The notes: generated by a model not told the origin, from the sequence alone. A DNA stretch of 22,161 nt from Omnitrophica bacterium RBG_13_46_9 (GCA_001804045.1 MHFD01000070.1:45345-67505); one strand, 5' to 3'; counted from the first letter of the stretch, positions 7,422 through 14,172 are shown. Made by a program: numbers and translations.

Positions 7422-8909
7422 TTAGATACTGAGAGAATGTTTTTTTCTTGAATAAGAAACCGCTTCGATCAGCGCCTTGGCTTTGTCGAGAGTCTCCTGG
7501 TATTCCTTTTCGGGATCGGAATCGTATACTATGCCTCCTCCCACCTGAAAATACGTCTCGTTCCCCTTTATTATAAAAGTCCTTATCACTATGGACGTAT
7601 CCATATTATCGTTAAAGCTGATATAGCCTACAGATCCGGTGTAAATCGAACGTTTAACCGGTTCCAGTTCCTCTATAATCTCCATCGACCTGATTTTAGG
7701 GGCCCCTGTGATAGAGCCGCCCGGAAAGCAGTTAATCAGACAGTCTATCGAGTCGATTTCACCCCTAAGCTGCCCTTCGATAGTCGAAACAAGGTGAAAT
7801 ACCGTCGCATATTTTTCGCAGGCCATAAATTCCGTGACGCGCACGCTGCCATATTCACAAATACGTCCGAGGTCATTACGCTCCAGATCTATGATCATCA
7901 GGTTTTCGGCTTTATCCTTTGCGCTTGAGATAAGCTCCTCTTTTAACCTTGCGTCTTCACCCCCATCTTTTCCGCGGGGCCTGGTCCCTTTTATGGGCCG
8001 CGTCTGTATCCGGCGTGCGTCTTTTTTTAAGAACCTCTCGGGAGACGCGCTTACCACTTTTACATCGCCAAAGTTAAGAAAACACGCGAATGGCGCCGGA
8101 TTTATGGTACGTAGAATGCTATATAGATCAAAAGGGTCTATGCTAAACGGGACCTTGAATCTTTGTGACAGATTAACCTGATAAATGTCTCCCGCTTTTA
8201 TATATTCTTTGGCATTTTCAACCGCTTTAAGGTAAGAATCTTTCGTGAAATTCGACCCAAGACAGTAGGCCGGCTGTAATCGCTCAAGCATAGGTTTTTT
8301 CACAACGCGTCCGGCAGCCGCCGGTGCCTGTTCTGGCCGTGTCTTGGTCAGGGCATATATTCTATTTCTCACGTTTTCAAGCCTTGCTCTTCGCCTATAC
8401 AGCCTTCTCTCTCCTTTTTCGGGTAAACCCGAAGATATTATGAAGGATTCCCCGCTAAAATGGTCAAAAGCCAGGATGCAATCGTAAAAACACATAATGC
8501 AGTCGGGTATATTAATATCGTCGACGGCCCGGTCCGGAAGGCTCTCGTTGAAGTCCTTCAGCTCATAAGAAAAATAGCCGATACCCCCTCCGATAAAAGG
8601 AAACGGGAAGTCCTGTGAATCTATTCTGAATTTCTCGAACAGGCCCTTCAGAATGATAAAGGGATTTCCCCTCGATATCTCTTGTTTTGTCGTCCAATCC
8701 AATATTATTCTGTCTTTTTTTGATTTGAAAACAAGGAAAGGTTCCATGCCGATAAATGAAAATCTGCCAAGGCTATGCGAATTGAGCGCGCTATCGAGAA
8801 AAGAGCTGTAAGGCAGATCTTTGAAAAGGGCATAAATAGAAACGGGTGAGCACTTAATATCTATTTTCTCAATAATAGGCAGGTTTTGGCGACGCTTCTC
8901 CGCGATCAT
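7422..8909 (-). CDS. pabB: Aminodeoxychorismate synthase component I (PabB)
   Basis: 495 residues, chorismate-binding enzyme. The C-terminal catalytic half carries GDIYQVNLSQRF (240-251), SASPERFL (287-294), TRPIKGTRPRG with K307, LIDLERNDLGRI-type motif at 339-350, FPGGSITGAPKIRSMEI (395-411) and a final GGGIVYDSDPEKEYQET. The PIKGT lysine is characteristic of PabB, which forms an enzyme adduct during amination of chorismate, whereas TrpE normally has PIAGT; this decides the call. The N-terminal half is the usual regulatory-type domain. A glutamine amidotransferase partner (PabA/TrpG) is not in the window. It feeds aminodeoxychorismate to the next gene for folate synthesis. Confidence 0.92.
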   Translation of the reverse strand: MIAEKRRQNLPIIEKIDIKCSPVSIYALFKDLPYSSFLDSALNSHSLGRFSFIGMEPFLVFKSKKDRIILDWTTKQEISRGNPFIILKGLFEKFRIDSQDFPFPFIGGGIGYFSYELKDFNESLPDRAVDDINIPDCIMCFYDCILAFDHFSGESFIISSGLPEKGERRLYRRRARLENVRNRIYALTKTRPEQAPAAAGRVVKKPMLERLQPAYCLGSNFTKDSYLKAVENAKEYIKAGDIYQVNLSQRFKVPFSIDPFDLYSILRTINPAPFACFLNFGDVKVVSASPERFLKKDARRIQTRPIKGTRPRGKDGGEDARLKEELISSAKDKAENLMIIDLERNDLGRICEYGSVRVTEFMACEKYATVFHLVSTIEGQLRGEIDSIDCLINCFPGGSITGAPKIRSMEIIEELEPVKRSIYTGSVGYISFNDNMDTSIVIRTFIIKGNETYFQVGGGIVYDSDPEKEYQETLDKAKALIEAVSYSRKKHSLSI

Positions 8910-8953
8910 CTATTATTGCTTTGCGGGTCCCGCGAAACGGTTCATCTATGTAT

Positions 8954-9361
8954 TTAGAGCTTAACCTTCATGGCGCGTGGCGGGCACCCCTTGACGCACA
9001 ATTCGCAGGCAATGCACTTTGCCGATTCAAAAATCACCTTCATGCTCTTCTTATCCATATAAAGTGCGTCCGTGGGACATATCGTAACGCACGCACCGCA
9101 GTGAGTACAACGCTTCTCATCACGCGTTACGTCCTGACTTAAGGGCTGGGTCTTCACGCCCAACTCTTTAAGATATTTTATCCCTTCGGCATACCTCTGC
9201 TTTTTGCCTTTTAGCTCAATTACAAGCTCCCCTTCCTCTTTCGGGGTCACCTTTGCCCTTAAGATGTTGAAAACCAAATCAAAATCCTTGACCAGCTTGT
9301 AGACAATCGGTTTGTCAACCAGTTTGGGCGGAAATTTTAATACTATCCTTTTCGATATCAT
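8954..9361 (-). CDS. NIL-domain 2x[4Fe-4S] ferredoxin
   Basis: 135 residues. Residues 1-75 form a NIL domain (a small beta-alpha fold also found on methionine transporter ATPases). The C-terminal part has two [4Fe-4S] motifs, CTHCGACVTICP (C85, C88, C91, C95) and CIACELCVKGCP (C116, C119, C122, C126). Proteins of this exact two-domain form are known in methanogens and other anaerobes, where they act with a COG1900 (DUF39) protein in making homocysteine from aspartate semialdehyde and sulfide. The gene beside it is a UPF0280 (COG2122) protein, which is linked to the same pathway, so that role is favoured here. The COG1900 partner is not in the window. The 98-bp gap upstream contains two copies of cgcgtatca and nothing else recognised. 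Confidence 0.88.
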   Translation of the reverse strand: MISKRIVLKFPPKLVDKPIVYKLVKDFDLVFNILRAKVTPKEEGELVIELKGKKQRYAEGIKYLKELGVKTQPLSQDVTRDEKRCTHCGACVTICPTDALYMDKKSMKVIFESAKCIACELCVKGCPPRAMKVKL

Positions 9362-9459
9362 CGTTTATCCCTCATGTTTTTTATACATACCGACATATCG
9401 CTTCGATCCGTCTCTTTCTAGATACGCGTATCACCGCGTATCAGATTGGTTAATATTAT

Positions 9460-10176
9460 TTACACTAATTCGATATCCCCTATTGTCCCTATCTTGTCTT
9501 TATATATTACCACAGCCCCTATGACGTCTTCAATGCTTTTCACAAAATTTAACGCTTTCTCTATATCGTTTTCGGTATTGACCCTATTGCCCGTTGCCGT
9601 AGCGCATGAATCCGCCAGGAAAGCGTTCCTGGCCACAACAGAAACGGCGTCGGCTTTCCCGAAACTTAAGGAATGACCTACCGTGCCGCTCGAAGTGCAT
9701 ATCCCGAGAGGGGTCGAATCGGGTTTTATTCTAATGGCGATCTTCCCGCTCAAAGGTGAATCGCCTGCATATATCCCGATCCTTCTTTCTTCATCCGTCT
9801 TTATGAATATATCCCCTCCGTTTTCCAATATAATTTGGTTTGTGAATTTTAAAAGGTCCCTTCCGACAAACTCGCTTATGGCCCCTGCTACGGCAGCCAT
9901 GGGTCCCACACCCGCAAGGAAGGATGCTTTCAGCATAGCACCTACTATGGCAGGCGCATCCCCGTCTAAAGGCAAAGGTTCCAGGCTGAATTCAAATTCC
10001 GGCTTTATCTTTATGTAATGCATGATATCGCTTCTGTATCGCGATATCAACTTTTTAGCCTTATCCTTTAAATACCTTTCGGCTGATATAGAAATATCGG
10101 TTTGCCCGTCCTGTACCGTAAAATTGACTAAGTCCGAATTTACCCAAATTCTATAGAATCTATGCTGATTTATCAT
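9460..10176 (-). CDS. UPF0280 (COG2122) ApbE-like protein
   Basis: 238 residues, matching UPF0280 from the start (HRFYR...DLVNFTVQDGQTDISI) to the end. Typical motifs are GPMAAVAGAISEFVGRDLL near 91-109, ILENGGDIF about 116-124, and GICTSSGTVGHSLSFGKADAV near 158-178. The family belongs to the ApbE superfamily but lacks an export signal here. Comparative work on anaerobes ties COG2122 to the COG1900/NIL-ferredoxin route for homocysteine; the exact reaction is unsettled. The adjacent NIL-ferredoxin gene supports that association. Upstream, a 272-bp gap to the arginine decarboxylase gene holds a 126-bp mobile element copy, so any older coupling between these genes has been disturbed. Confidence 0.88.
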   Translation of the reverse strand: MINQHRFYRIWVNSDLVNFTVQDGQTDISISAERYLKDKAKKLISRYRSDIMHYIKIKPEFEFSLEPLPLDGDAPAIVGAMLKASFLAGVGPMAAVAGAISEFVGRDLLKFTNQIILENGGDIFIKTDEERRIGIYAGDSPLSGKIAIRIKPDSTPLGICTSSGTVGHSLSFGKADAVSVVARNAFLADSCATATGNRVNTENDIEKALNFVKSIEDVIGAVVIYKDKIGTIGDIELV

Positions 10177-10202
10177 CGGTAATATTTATGCGGCCCCTTG
10201 AG

Positions 10203-10328
10203 GTGAAGCTCCACCGCCTTACAGCGGTGGCTTCTCTTTTTACAGGGTTCCGCTCTATCGGTGGAGCGGAACCCTGAACCGAAAGCCATTCATCCGCGCC
10301 CTTACAGGCGTGGCTTTCTGGTTCATGG
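10203..10328 (-). mobile_element. 126-bp three-hairpin IS200/IS605-like element, copy 1
   Basis: The element has three hairpins: gaagctccaccgcc/ggcggtggcttc-type at one end, a perfect 13-bp stem cagggttccgctc/gagcggaaccctg in the middle, and gaaagcca...cgcc/ggcgtggctttc at the other end. The copy at 13356-13481 is identical apart from one base. No transposase is encoded; with 126 bp it is a non-autonomous derivative. On the minus strand the left end abuts ATTTAC, also seen at copy 2, and there is no target duplication. Subterminal hairpins plus a short fixed target without duplication are the signature of IS200/IS605 'peel-and-paste' elements. The remaining 110-150 bp around it (to 10448) show no convincing gene. 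Confidence 0.82.
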
Positions 10329-10448
10329 GTAAATCGTTGGGGCACTGCGCAGGTATATGGATAATAGCCGTGAATGATGATCCGCGGGTCTTGAAATTTT
10401 GGCTTGTCGCACAGGGTTGAGGTCCGGTTGAGGCCCGCAGGTCTTTGG

Positions 10449-11018
10449 TTAAAATATAAAAACCGCTGCGGCCAGGACCGTGGTGTAATCATTACCCGGC
10501 CCCACCACGGCCGATTGGGTAATGTTTGTGGTTCGGACGATTTTGTCGCTTATTCTAAATTCTTCCTTCTTCTCGTCCCAGGCCTTGTCCTCGTCGAATT
10601 CTATTCCCAACGTAGAGGCAAGCATTGAAACGGCTAGGTCTTCCGAGTAGTCACCGGCTATTTTCTCTGTCTCACCGTAAGCATGATGTTCGCTAAGGTA
10701 CCCATATACATTCGGGTCAGCGGGCTTGGCGCATCCTATGGACGCCGCTATCAGCCGGTGCGGTTCACAGCTGGAGCAGCGCGCCAGAACAACGAATGTC
10801 AGCATGCCCGGCACCAGCTCCTTGATGCCTTCGTTTCTAGATATGATCTTACACTCCGGCGGTAAAATACTTGATACCGTAACAAGGTTGCACTTTTCTG
10901 TACCGGCATCTCTCAAAGCCAGCTCAAAACTGCGCAACTCCTCCTTGTGCGTCCCTACGCCTTTGGTTAGAAACATCTTTTTGGGAACCAGGAGTTTTTT
11001 TCTGTTGGCAAGCATCAT
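10449..11018 (-). CDS. pdaD: Pyruvoyl-dependent arginine decarboxylase
   Basis: 189 residues, within the range of the family. TVSSILPP contains the S49-S50 pair; self-cleavage between these serines turns the second into the pyruvoyl cofactor. Other family signs are GVGTHKEELRSFE near 20-32, GELVPGM-like KELVPGMLTFVVLARCSS, and YGYLSEHHAYGE. It decarboxylates arginine to agmatine. The agmatinase gene lies 55 bp upstream on the same strand, so the two make a complete arginine-to-putrescine route. Start is ATGATG; either methionine is possible and only a weak AAGG precedes it. This enzyme type is best known from archaea and some bacteria (Chlamydia, anaerobes). Confidence 0.92.
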   Translation of the reverse strand: MMLANRKKLLVPKKMFLTKGVGTHKEELRSFELALRDAGTEKCNLVTVSSILPPECKIISRNEGIKELVPGMLTFVVLARCSSCEPHRLIAASIGCAKPADPNVYGYLSEHHAYGETEKIAGDYSEDLAVSMLASTLGIEFDEDKAWDEKKEEFRISDKIVRTTNITQSAVVGPGNDYTTVLAAAVFIF

Positions 11019-11073
11019 CCGTTAATGCCTTTTTACATTTCTAAAATTTTATATTTGATATTTGATTTTTCTT

Positions 11074-11961
11074 TTATTTCCTATTGACAAATATATACCC
11101 CAAAAGCCGATAAATCAGTTTTGCGGCTAAAAAGTCCGGCGCCACGAAACCTTCTTTAGGCGATAGCTCGACTATATCGAATCCCACGATCTTTCTATCG
11201 GAAGTTATTGTCTTTAAAAAACTTAACAATTCATACCATCCCAGGCCTCCGGGTTCAGGTGTGCCGACAGAGGGCATGATAGAAGGGTCGAGGACATCGA
11301 GGTCTATCGTTATATAAACCGCGTCTGTCAATGATTTGCTTACCGCCTGTTTCCAGTCCGGGTTTTTCAGAATATCATAAACGCTAAAAACCTTTATATT
11401 CGGGGGATCCTGGTTTAAAAAATCTTTTGTCTCTCTGCAGAGACTTCTTACGCCGACTTCCGCTATAGGGCATATCTCCTGGATCCTTCTCGCTACACAA
11501 CTATGGTTATATTTTGAATCCATGTATTCATCGCGAAGATCGTAATGCGCATCCAGGAAGAGTACGGAAAGTTTCTTAAAAAACTTTTTCGCAGCCCTGA
11601 CCGCTCCTATGCTCACGGAGTGTTCCCCGCCTAAAACCACAGGAAACTTGTCAGCCTTAAGGACATCCGTTACGGAACTGTTTACCTTGTTTATGACCTC
11701 TTCAGGCGGCATGGCGGAACCGGTTCCCAGCGGCAGATTTGTGCATATACCTATTTTATATGTCTCCAGCTGCAACTCTTCGTCGAAAAGCTCCATATTG
11801 AGAGACGCCTCGATAATCGCCTCCGGGCCATTGGCGGCGCCTTTTACGTACGTAACGGTGCCCTCATACGGGGCCTGTATAATGCAGACGCTTGATCCCT
11901 TGAACCCGGACCAGTTCTCTTCGATATTGCCGAACCGTTTTTCCAAAATCAACTCTTCCAT
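11074..11961 (-). CDS. speB: Agmatinase (arginase/ureohydrolase family)
   Basis: 295 residues. All manganese ligands of ureohydrolases are visible: H114 in VLGGEHSVS, D137/H139/D141 in LDAHYDLRDEY, and D220/D222 in TIDLDVLDPS. The loop GTPEPGGLGW and GFDIVELSP are agmatinase-like rather than arginase-like. It hydrolyses agmatine to putrescine and urea. The pyruvoyl arginine decarboxylase gene follows 55 bp downstream, which supports the substrate. It is the first gene of the long minus-strand run down to pabC. A promoter candidate is at 12001-12029. Confidence 0.93.
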   Translation of the reverse strand: MEELILEKRFGNIEENWSGFKGSSVCIIQAPYEGTVTYVKGAANGPEAIIEASLNMELFDEELQLETYKIGICTNLPLGTGSAMPPEEVINKVNSSVTDVLKADKFPVVLGGEHSVSIGAVRAAKKFFKKLSVLFLDAHYDLRDEYMDSKYNHSCVARRIQEICPIAEVGVRSLCRETKDFLNQDPPNIKVFSVYDILKNPDWKQAVSKSLTDAVYITIDLDVLDPSIMPSVGTPEPGGLGWYELLSFLKTITSDRKIVGFDIVELSPKEGFVAPDFLAAKLIYRLLGYIFVNRK

Positions 11962-12000
11962 TTTTTCAAAAATTAAATTTTTTTGAATATTTATTAAGTA

Positions 12001-12029
12001 ATGATATCACTGTTTTAAAAGAAATACAA
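12001..12029 (-). promoter_or_regulatory. Candidate promoter for the speB run
   Basis: Minus strand TTGTAT (12024-12029), 17-bp spacer, TATCAT (12001-12006), about 40 bp before the agmatinase start in an AT-rich leader. Matches the sigma-70-type pattern at correct spacing but with two mismatches in each hexamer at most. Confidence 0.45.
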
Positions 12030-12116
12030 GATTATTGGGAAAATTATCTACGGTATCGCGGAATCCGGCGTCCGGCGATTGTGAAATACTTAAGACACCA
12101 GACATTGCCGAGGGCC

Positions 12117-12959
12117 TTAAGTCTTCATCTCCTGAAGTCTGTGTATTCGCTCCTCGATAGGCGGGTGAGTGGAAAAAAGGTTTGTGATAATGTTGGCCCG
12201 AAAAGGATGCACTATGAATAGATGCGCCGTTTGGGGCAAGGCCTGCATCGGATAAACCGTTGAGGCTTCTTTTAGCCTTCCCAAAGCGCTCGCCAACCCC
12301 ATAGAGTCTTTCGCGAAGTATGCGCCTTGCCTGTCCGCCTCGTATTCTCTTGAGCGCGAAATAGCAAGCTGAACAATGAGCGCCGCAATGGGCGCGAGTA
12401 TGGAAATAAACAAAAGGGAAATCATGTTTCCCGATTCTCGTCTGTCACGCGAATATCCGCCGAATATGGCGGCCCATCTGGCCATATACGCAAGCGTCAT
12501 GACCGCTCCCGCTAAAGTCGCCGTAACTGTCATGATAAGCGTATCCCTGTTTTTTACGTGAGCCAGCTCGTGGGCCAGGACGCCTTTCAGTTCATCCTCA
12601 TCCAATAACTCCAATAATCCCCTTGTAACGCAGACTACCGCTTTCTGTGGGTTCCTTCCGGTAGCAAAAGCGTTCGGCGACCTCTGTTCAATCATATACA
12701 TCCTAGGCATAGGTAGATTTGCCGAGCGGGTCAATTCCTTTACGAGATCATAAAGGTGGTAAAACTGCTTTTCAGGGATCTCCTTTGCCTTATATAAAGA
12801 CAGGACGATCCTGTCGCTATACCAGTAACTTACGCCATTCAGGACTAAAGCCATGACAAACGCGATCGCTGCGCCGTTAGGCCCGCCAAAAATACCGCCT
12901 ATCCAGACCAGAAGCAAAGTCAATATAACAAGAAGCAAACCTGTTTTGACATAATTCAT
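12117..12959 (-). CDS. htpX: HtpX family membrane zinc metalloprotease (M48B)
   Basis: 280 residues, standard HtpX length. Two N-terminal membrane helices (about 5-42) are followed by the HELAH zinc motif (H130, E131, H134), two more hydrophobic segments (about 142-163 and 178-200) and SREYEADRQGA, where E207 is the likely third zinc ligand. The C-terminal FSTHPPIEERIHRL is a family hallmark. HtpX degrades damaged inner-membrane proteins with its active site on the cytoplasmic side. It stands alone: the next minus-strand gene is 155 bp away and the upstream side faces a divergent plus-strand locus. A weak promoter-like pair lies at 13021-13050. Confidence 0.95.
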   Translation of the reverse strand: MNYVKTGLLLVILTLLLVWIGGIFGGPNGAAIAFVMALVLNGVSYWYSDRIVLSLYKAKEIPEKQFYHLYDLVKELTRSANLPMPRMYMIEQRSPNAFATGRNPQKAVVCVTRGLLELLDEDELKGVLAHELAHVKNRDTLIMTVTATLAGAVMTLAYMARWAAIFGGYSRDRRESGNMISLLFISILAPIAALIVQLAISRSREYEADRQGAYFAKDSMGLASALGRLKEASTVYPMQALPQTAHLFIVHPFRANIITNLFSTHPPIEERIHRLQEMKT

Positions 12960-13020
12960 ATTATTTTAACCCCGATCAATAAATCTGCTCTCATTCTTCT
13001 TACATAATTTCCGTGCATAG

Positions 13021-13050
13021 ATTGTAATTATGTATCGTCTTTCCCGACAA
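13021..13050 (-). promoter_or_regulatory. Candidate htpX promoter
   Basis: Minus strand TTGTCG (13045-13050), 18-bp spacer, TACAAT (13021-13026), about 60 bp ahead of the htpX start. Two mismatches overall and slightly long spacing, so only a candidate. Confidence 0.3.
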
Positions 13051-13139
13051 TAGCGCATTTCGGTATCCCGATAACCTATCTATAAAAAATCATACCACAA
13101 AAAGAAACTAAGTCAATGATAAAAACCGGGCTTAATTTA

Positions 13140-13168
13140 TTAACCCTTTCCCTGATTTGATGTATAAT
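13140..13168 (+). promoter_or_regulatory. Promoter of the decayed MshEN-like gene
   Basis: TTAACC (13140-13145), a 17-bp spacer and a perfect TATAAT (13163-13168). It stands immediately before the ATG at 13177 of the pseudogene, so transcription would give an almost leaderless mRNA, or start inside the old coding region. Confidence 0.45.
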
Positions 13169-13176
13169 GCCATATT

Positions 13177-13619
13177 ATGGGTATAATATTACAAAAAAGA
13201 AAAAATTCGGAGAACCGGTCCTTGAGAAAGGCCTTATATCAAAATAGCAGCTTGAGCAAGCTCCTATTGAACAAAGAGAAGCTAAATCCAACGGTTTTGT
13301 CCACAAGAGGATAGGGGCCATACTTCTGGAGAAAGGCGCTATGGACATAAAGGATGTGAAGCTCCACCGCCTTACAGCGGTGGCTTCTCTTTTTACAGGG
13401 TTCCGCTCTATCGGTGGAGCGGAACCCTGAACCGAAAGCCATTCATCCGCGCCCTTACAGGCGTGACTTTCTGGTTCATGGGTAAATGAGATTCTGGAAG
13501 AACAGGACAAAAACACCTTTTGGTCCTGGGCCAACGCTTTTTTCAGCTTAAAACTCGAGGAATATAATAAAGTTAGAGATAAAAAAGCAAGCTTGCTATC
13601 TATTGACTTAACAGTGTAA
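13177..13619 (+). pseudogene. Decayed stand-alone MshEN-like (GspE N-terminal) protein
   Basis: Reading the frame set by 13206 gives two copies of the MshEN motif (R/F-[LI]-G-x2-L-x3-G-x6-[LV]-x3-L-x2-Q). The first is FGEPVLEKGLISK then a stop, then QLEQAPIEQ; the second is RIGAILLEKGAMDIKDVNEILEEQ if the 126-bp element at 13356-13481 is removed. Three lesions are visible: a one-base loss in the A-rich start (ATG at 13177 is out of frame with 13206), an in-frame TAG at 13245-13247, and the element insertion. The tail reads on as DKNTFWSWANAFFSLKL to a TAA at 13617-13619. Intact MshEN domains in type IV pilus and type II secretion ATPases bind c-di-GMP. The reconstructed protein is only about 100 residues, so it would have been a free-standing domain. 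Confidence 0.7.
13356..13481 (-). mobile_element. 126-bp three-hairpin IS200/IS605-like element, copy 2
   Basis: Same three hairpins and the same length as copy 1 at 10203-10328; the only difference is an A instead of G in the third stem (ggcgtgacttt). It interrupts the MshEN-like pseudogene. Joining 13355 to 13482 gives GAT GTA AAT GAG, restoring DVNE in frame and leaving GTAAAT, that is ATTTAC on the minus strand, as the single target copy. The insertion therefore caused neither duplication nor loss of host bases. Boundaries are ambiguous by up to two bases because of a shared gt. Confidence 0.85.
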
Positions 13620-13630
13620 TTCATTATACT
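13603..13630 (+). promoter_or_regulatory. Promoter for the riboswitch-led transcript
   Basis: TTGACT (13603-13608), 16-bp spacer, TATACT (13625-13630): one mismatch in each sigma-70 hexamer. The predicted start near 13637 precedes the first GEMM-I aptamer by about 80 nt. The early leader holds an exact 8-bp inverted repeat (aatagtgt/acactatt) and two strong hairpins, caccatgaacc/ggttcatggtg (13688-13711) and ccatgtacc/ggtacatgg (13711-13731). Confidence 0.6.
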
Positions 13631-13711
13631 TAATAGTGTAGGCACAAGTTAGCACTTTGACAATTTAACACTATTTCCGAAAAAGGCACCATGAACCACG
13701 GTTCATGGTGC

Positions 13712-13890
13712 CATGTACCTATGGTACATGGCAAACCATTCCCGAAAGGGTGGGACGTCCCGAGAGAAAATCTCAAAGAAGATTGTCATCGGGACCCTGA
13801 TGAAGTTCGCGAGAAGAATCTTCATTCGGGGCAAAGCCTCAGACCTTAAACAGTGACTCTACGCTGTAAAGGTGGCTGGGTTACCGAAGA
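13712..13890 (+). promoter_or_regulatory. GEMM-I cyclic di-GMP riboswitch with a 74-nt insertion
   Basis: The conserved GEMM-I (c-di-GMP-I) elements appear in order: ggcaaacc at 13730-13737, a GAAA-capped hairpin (cccGAAAggg, 13741-13750), ggga-c at 13752-13756, gcaaagcc at 13831-13838, the receptor helix with acctta...aaggt (13843-13873) and gggttaccg (13878-13886). In normal aptamers gggac and gcaaagcc are contiguous; here 74 nt (13757-13830) separate them, exactly at the joining strand that contributes a ligand-contacting adenine. The GAAA hairpin also has a two-base (tt) bulge. An intrinsic terminator follows at 13902, suggesting transcriptional control. Whether the split aptamer still binds is unknown. 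Confidence 0.82.
13757..13830 (+). repeat. Pair of 37-nt hairpin units inside the aptamer
   Basis: Two units of exactly 37 nt, 13757-13793 and 13794-13830, each ending in tcggg and each folding as a hairpin (tcccga...tcggga in the first; tgaag...cttca plus cctga/tcggg in the second). They are related to the pair at 14010-14083. Units are directly joined, with no spacers between them. Confidence 0.65.
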
Positions 13891-13901
13891 AATGAACTTT
13901 G

Positions 13902-13932
13902 ATAGCCAGGATTTGCCTGGCTATTTTATTTC
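13902..13932 (+). terminator. Intrinsic terminator T1 (riboswitch expression platform)
   Basis: Perfect 9-bp stem atagccagg/cctggctat (13902-13910 and 13916-13924) with a 5-nt loop, followed by tttatttct. It lies 16 nt after the aptamer, the usual place for a riboswitch terminator. No antiterminator was identified by eye. Confidence 0.75.
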
Positions 13933-13933
13933 T

Positions 13934-13966
13934 AGGCCCTACTCTTTCGCGGAGTAGGGCCTTTTA
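13934..13966 (+). terminator. Intrinsic terminator T2
   Basis: Perfect 11-bp stem aggccctactc/gagtagggcct (13934-13944 and 13952-13962) with a 7-nt loop and then ttt. It directly follows T1, giving two terminators in series. The T-run is short, so it may be the weaker of the two. Confidence 0.65.
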
Positions 13967-13967
13967 A

Positions 13968-14010
13968 TGAGGCTATGACTTACAACAACCCTGTGGTTGG
14001 TGTAAGTCAT
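13968..14010 (+). repeat. 43-nt hairpin repeat R1
   Basis: Begins tgagg, then a 14-bp stem gacttacaacaacc/ggttggtgtaagtc capped by the tetraloop ctgt. Near-copy R2 is at 14173-14215. Between the copies one stem pair changes from A-T to G-C, which keeps pairing and suggests the RNA fold matters. Not matched to any RNA family I know. Confidence 0.6.
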
Positions 14011-14083
14011 CTCGAATGGAGATTCTCCTTAAAGAGATTCTTCGGGATCCCGGAGAAATTCTAAAGAATTTTCATCATCCGGG
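14010..14083 (+). repeat. Second pair of 37-nt hairpin units
   Basis: Units 14010-14046 and 14047-14083, each exactly 37 nt, ending ttcggg and tccggg. The second folds as cccgga...tccggg with an inner aaattct/agaattt stem. They share length, tandem pairing, end sequence and an aaaga-centred loop with the pair lodged in the riboswitch at 13757-13830. Downstream to 14172 there is a ggtcg/cgacc hairpin and a gcgagggaagcgaagcgagg run, otherwise nothing recognised. Confidence 0.6.
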
Positions 14084-14172
14084 ATAAGGTCGAATTAACC
14101 CCGCGACCGAAGGAAGTCCCGAACACCACAATTATCATATAGGCCGCGAGGGAAGCGAAGCGAGGGATCTCA

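Noticed and set aside
10160..10492. 110-residue minus-strand frame across mobile element copy 1
   Set aside because: About 42 codons are simply the element read through, and the rest overlaps the arginine decarboxylase end. The flank (RIIIHGYYPYTCAVPQRF) could be a gene remnant, but I recognise no family.
13175..13645. 156-residue minus-strand frame
   Set aside because: It is antisense to the MshEN-like pseudogene and includes the translated 126-bp element; the same peptide appears at copy 1.
13794..13830. Hammerhead-ribozyme-like ctgatga...gaa in the second 37-nt unit
   Set aside because: The ctgatga bases are engaged in the unit's own hairpin, the required GAAA and stem III arrangement is missing, and the sister units lack the motif.
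13757..14083. CRISPR array made of 37-nt repeats
   Set aside because: Units are joined directly without spacers, diverge strongly from each other, and no cas gene is present.
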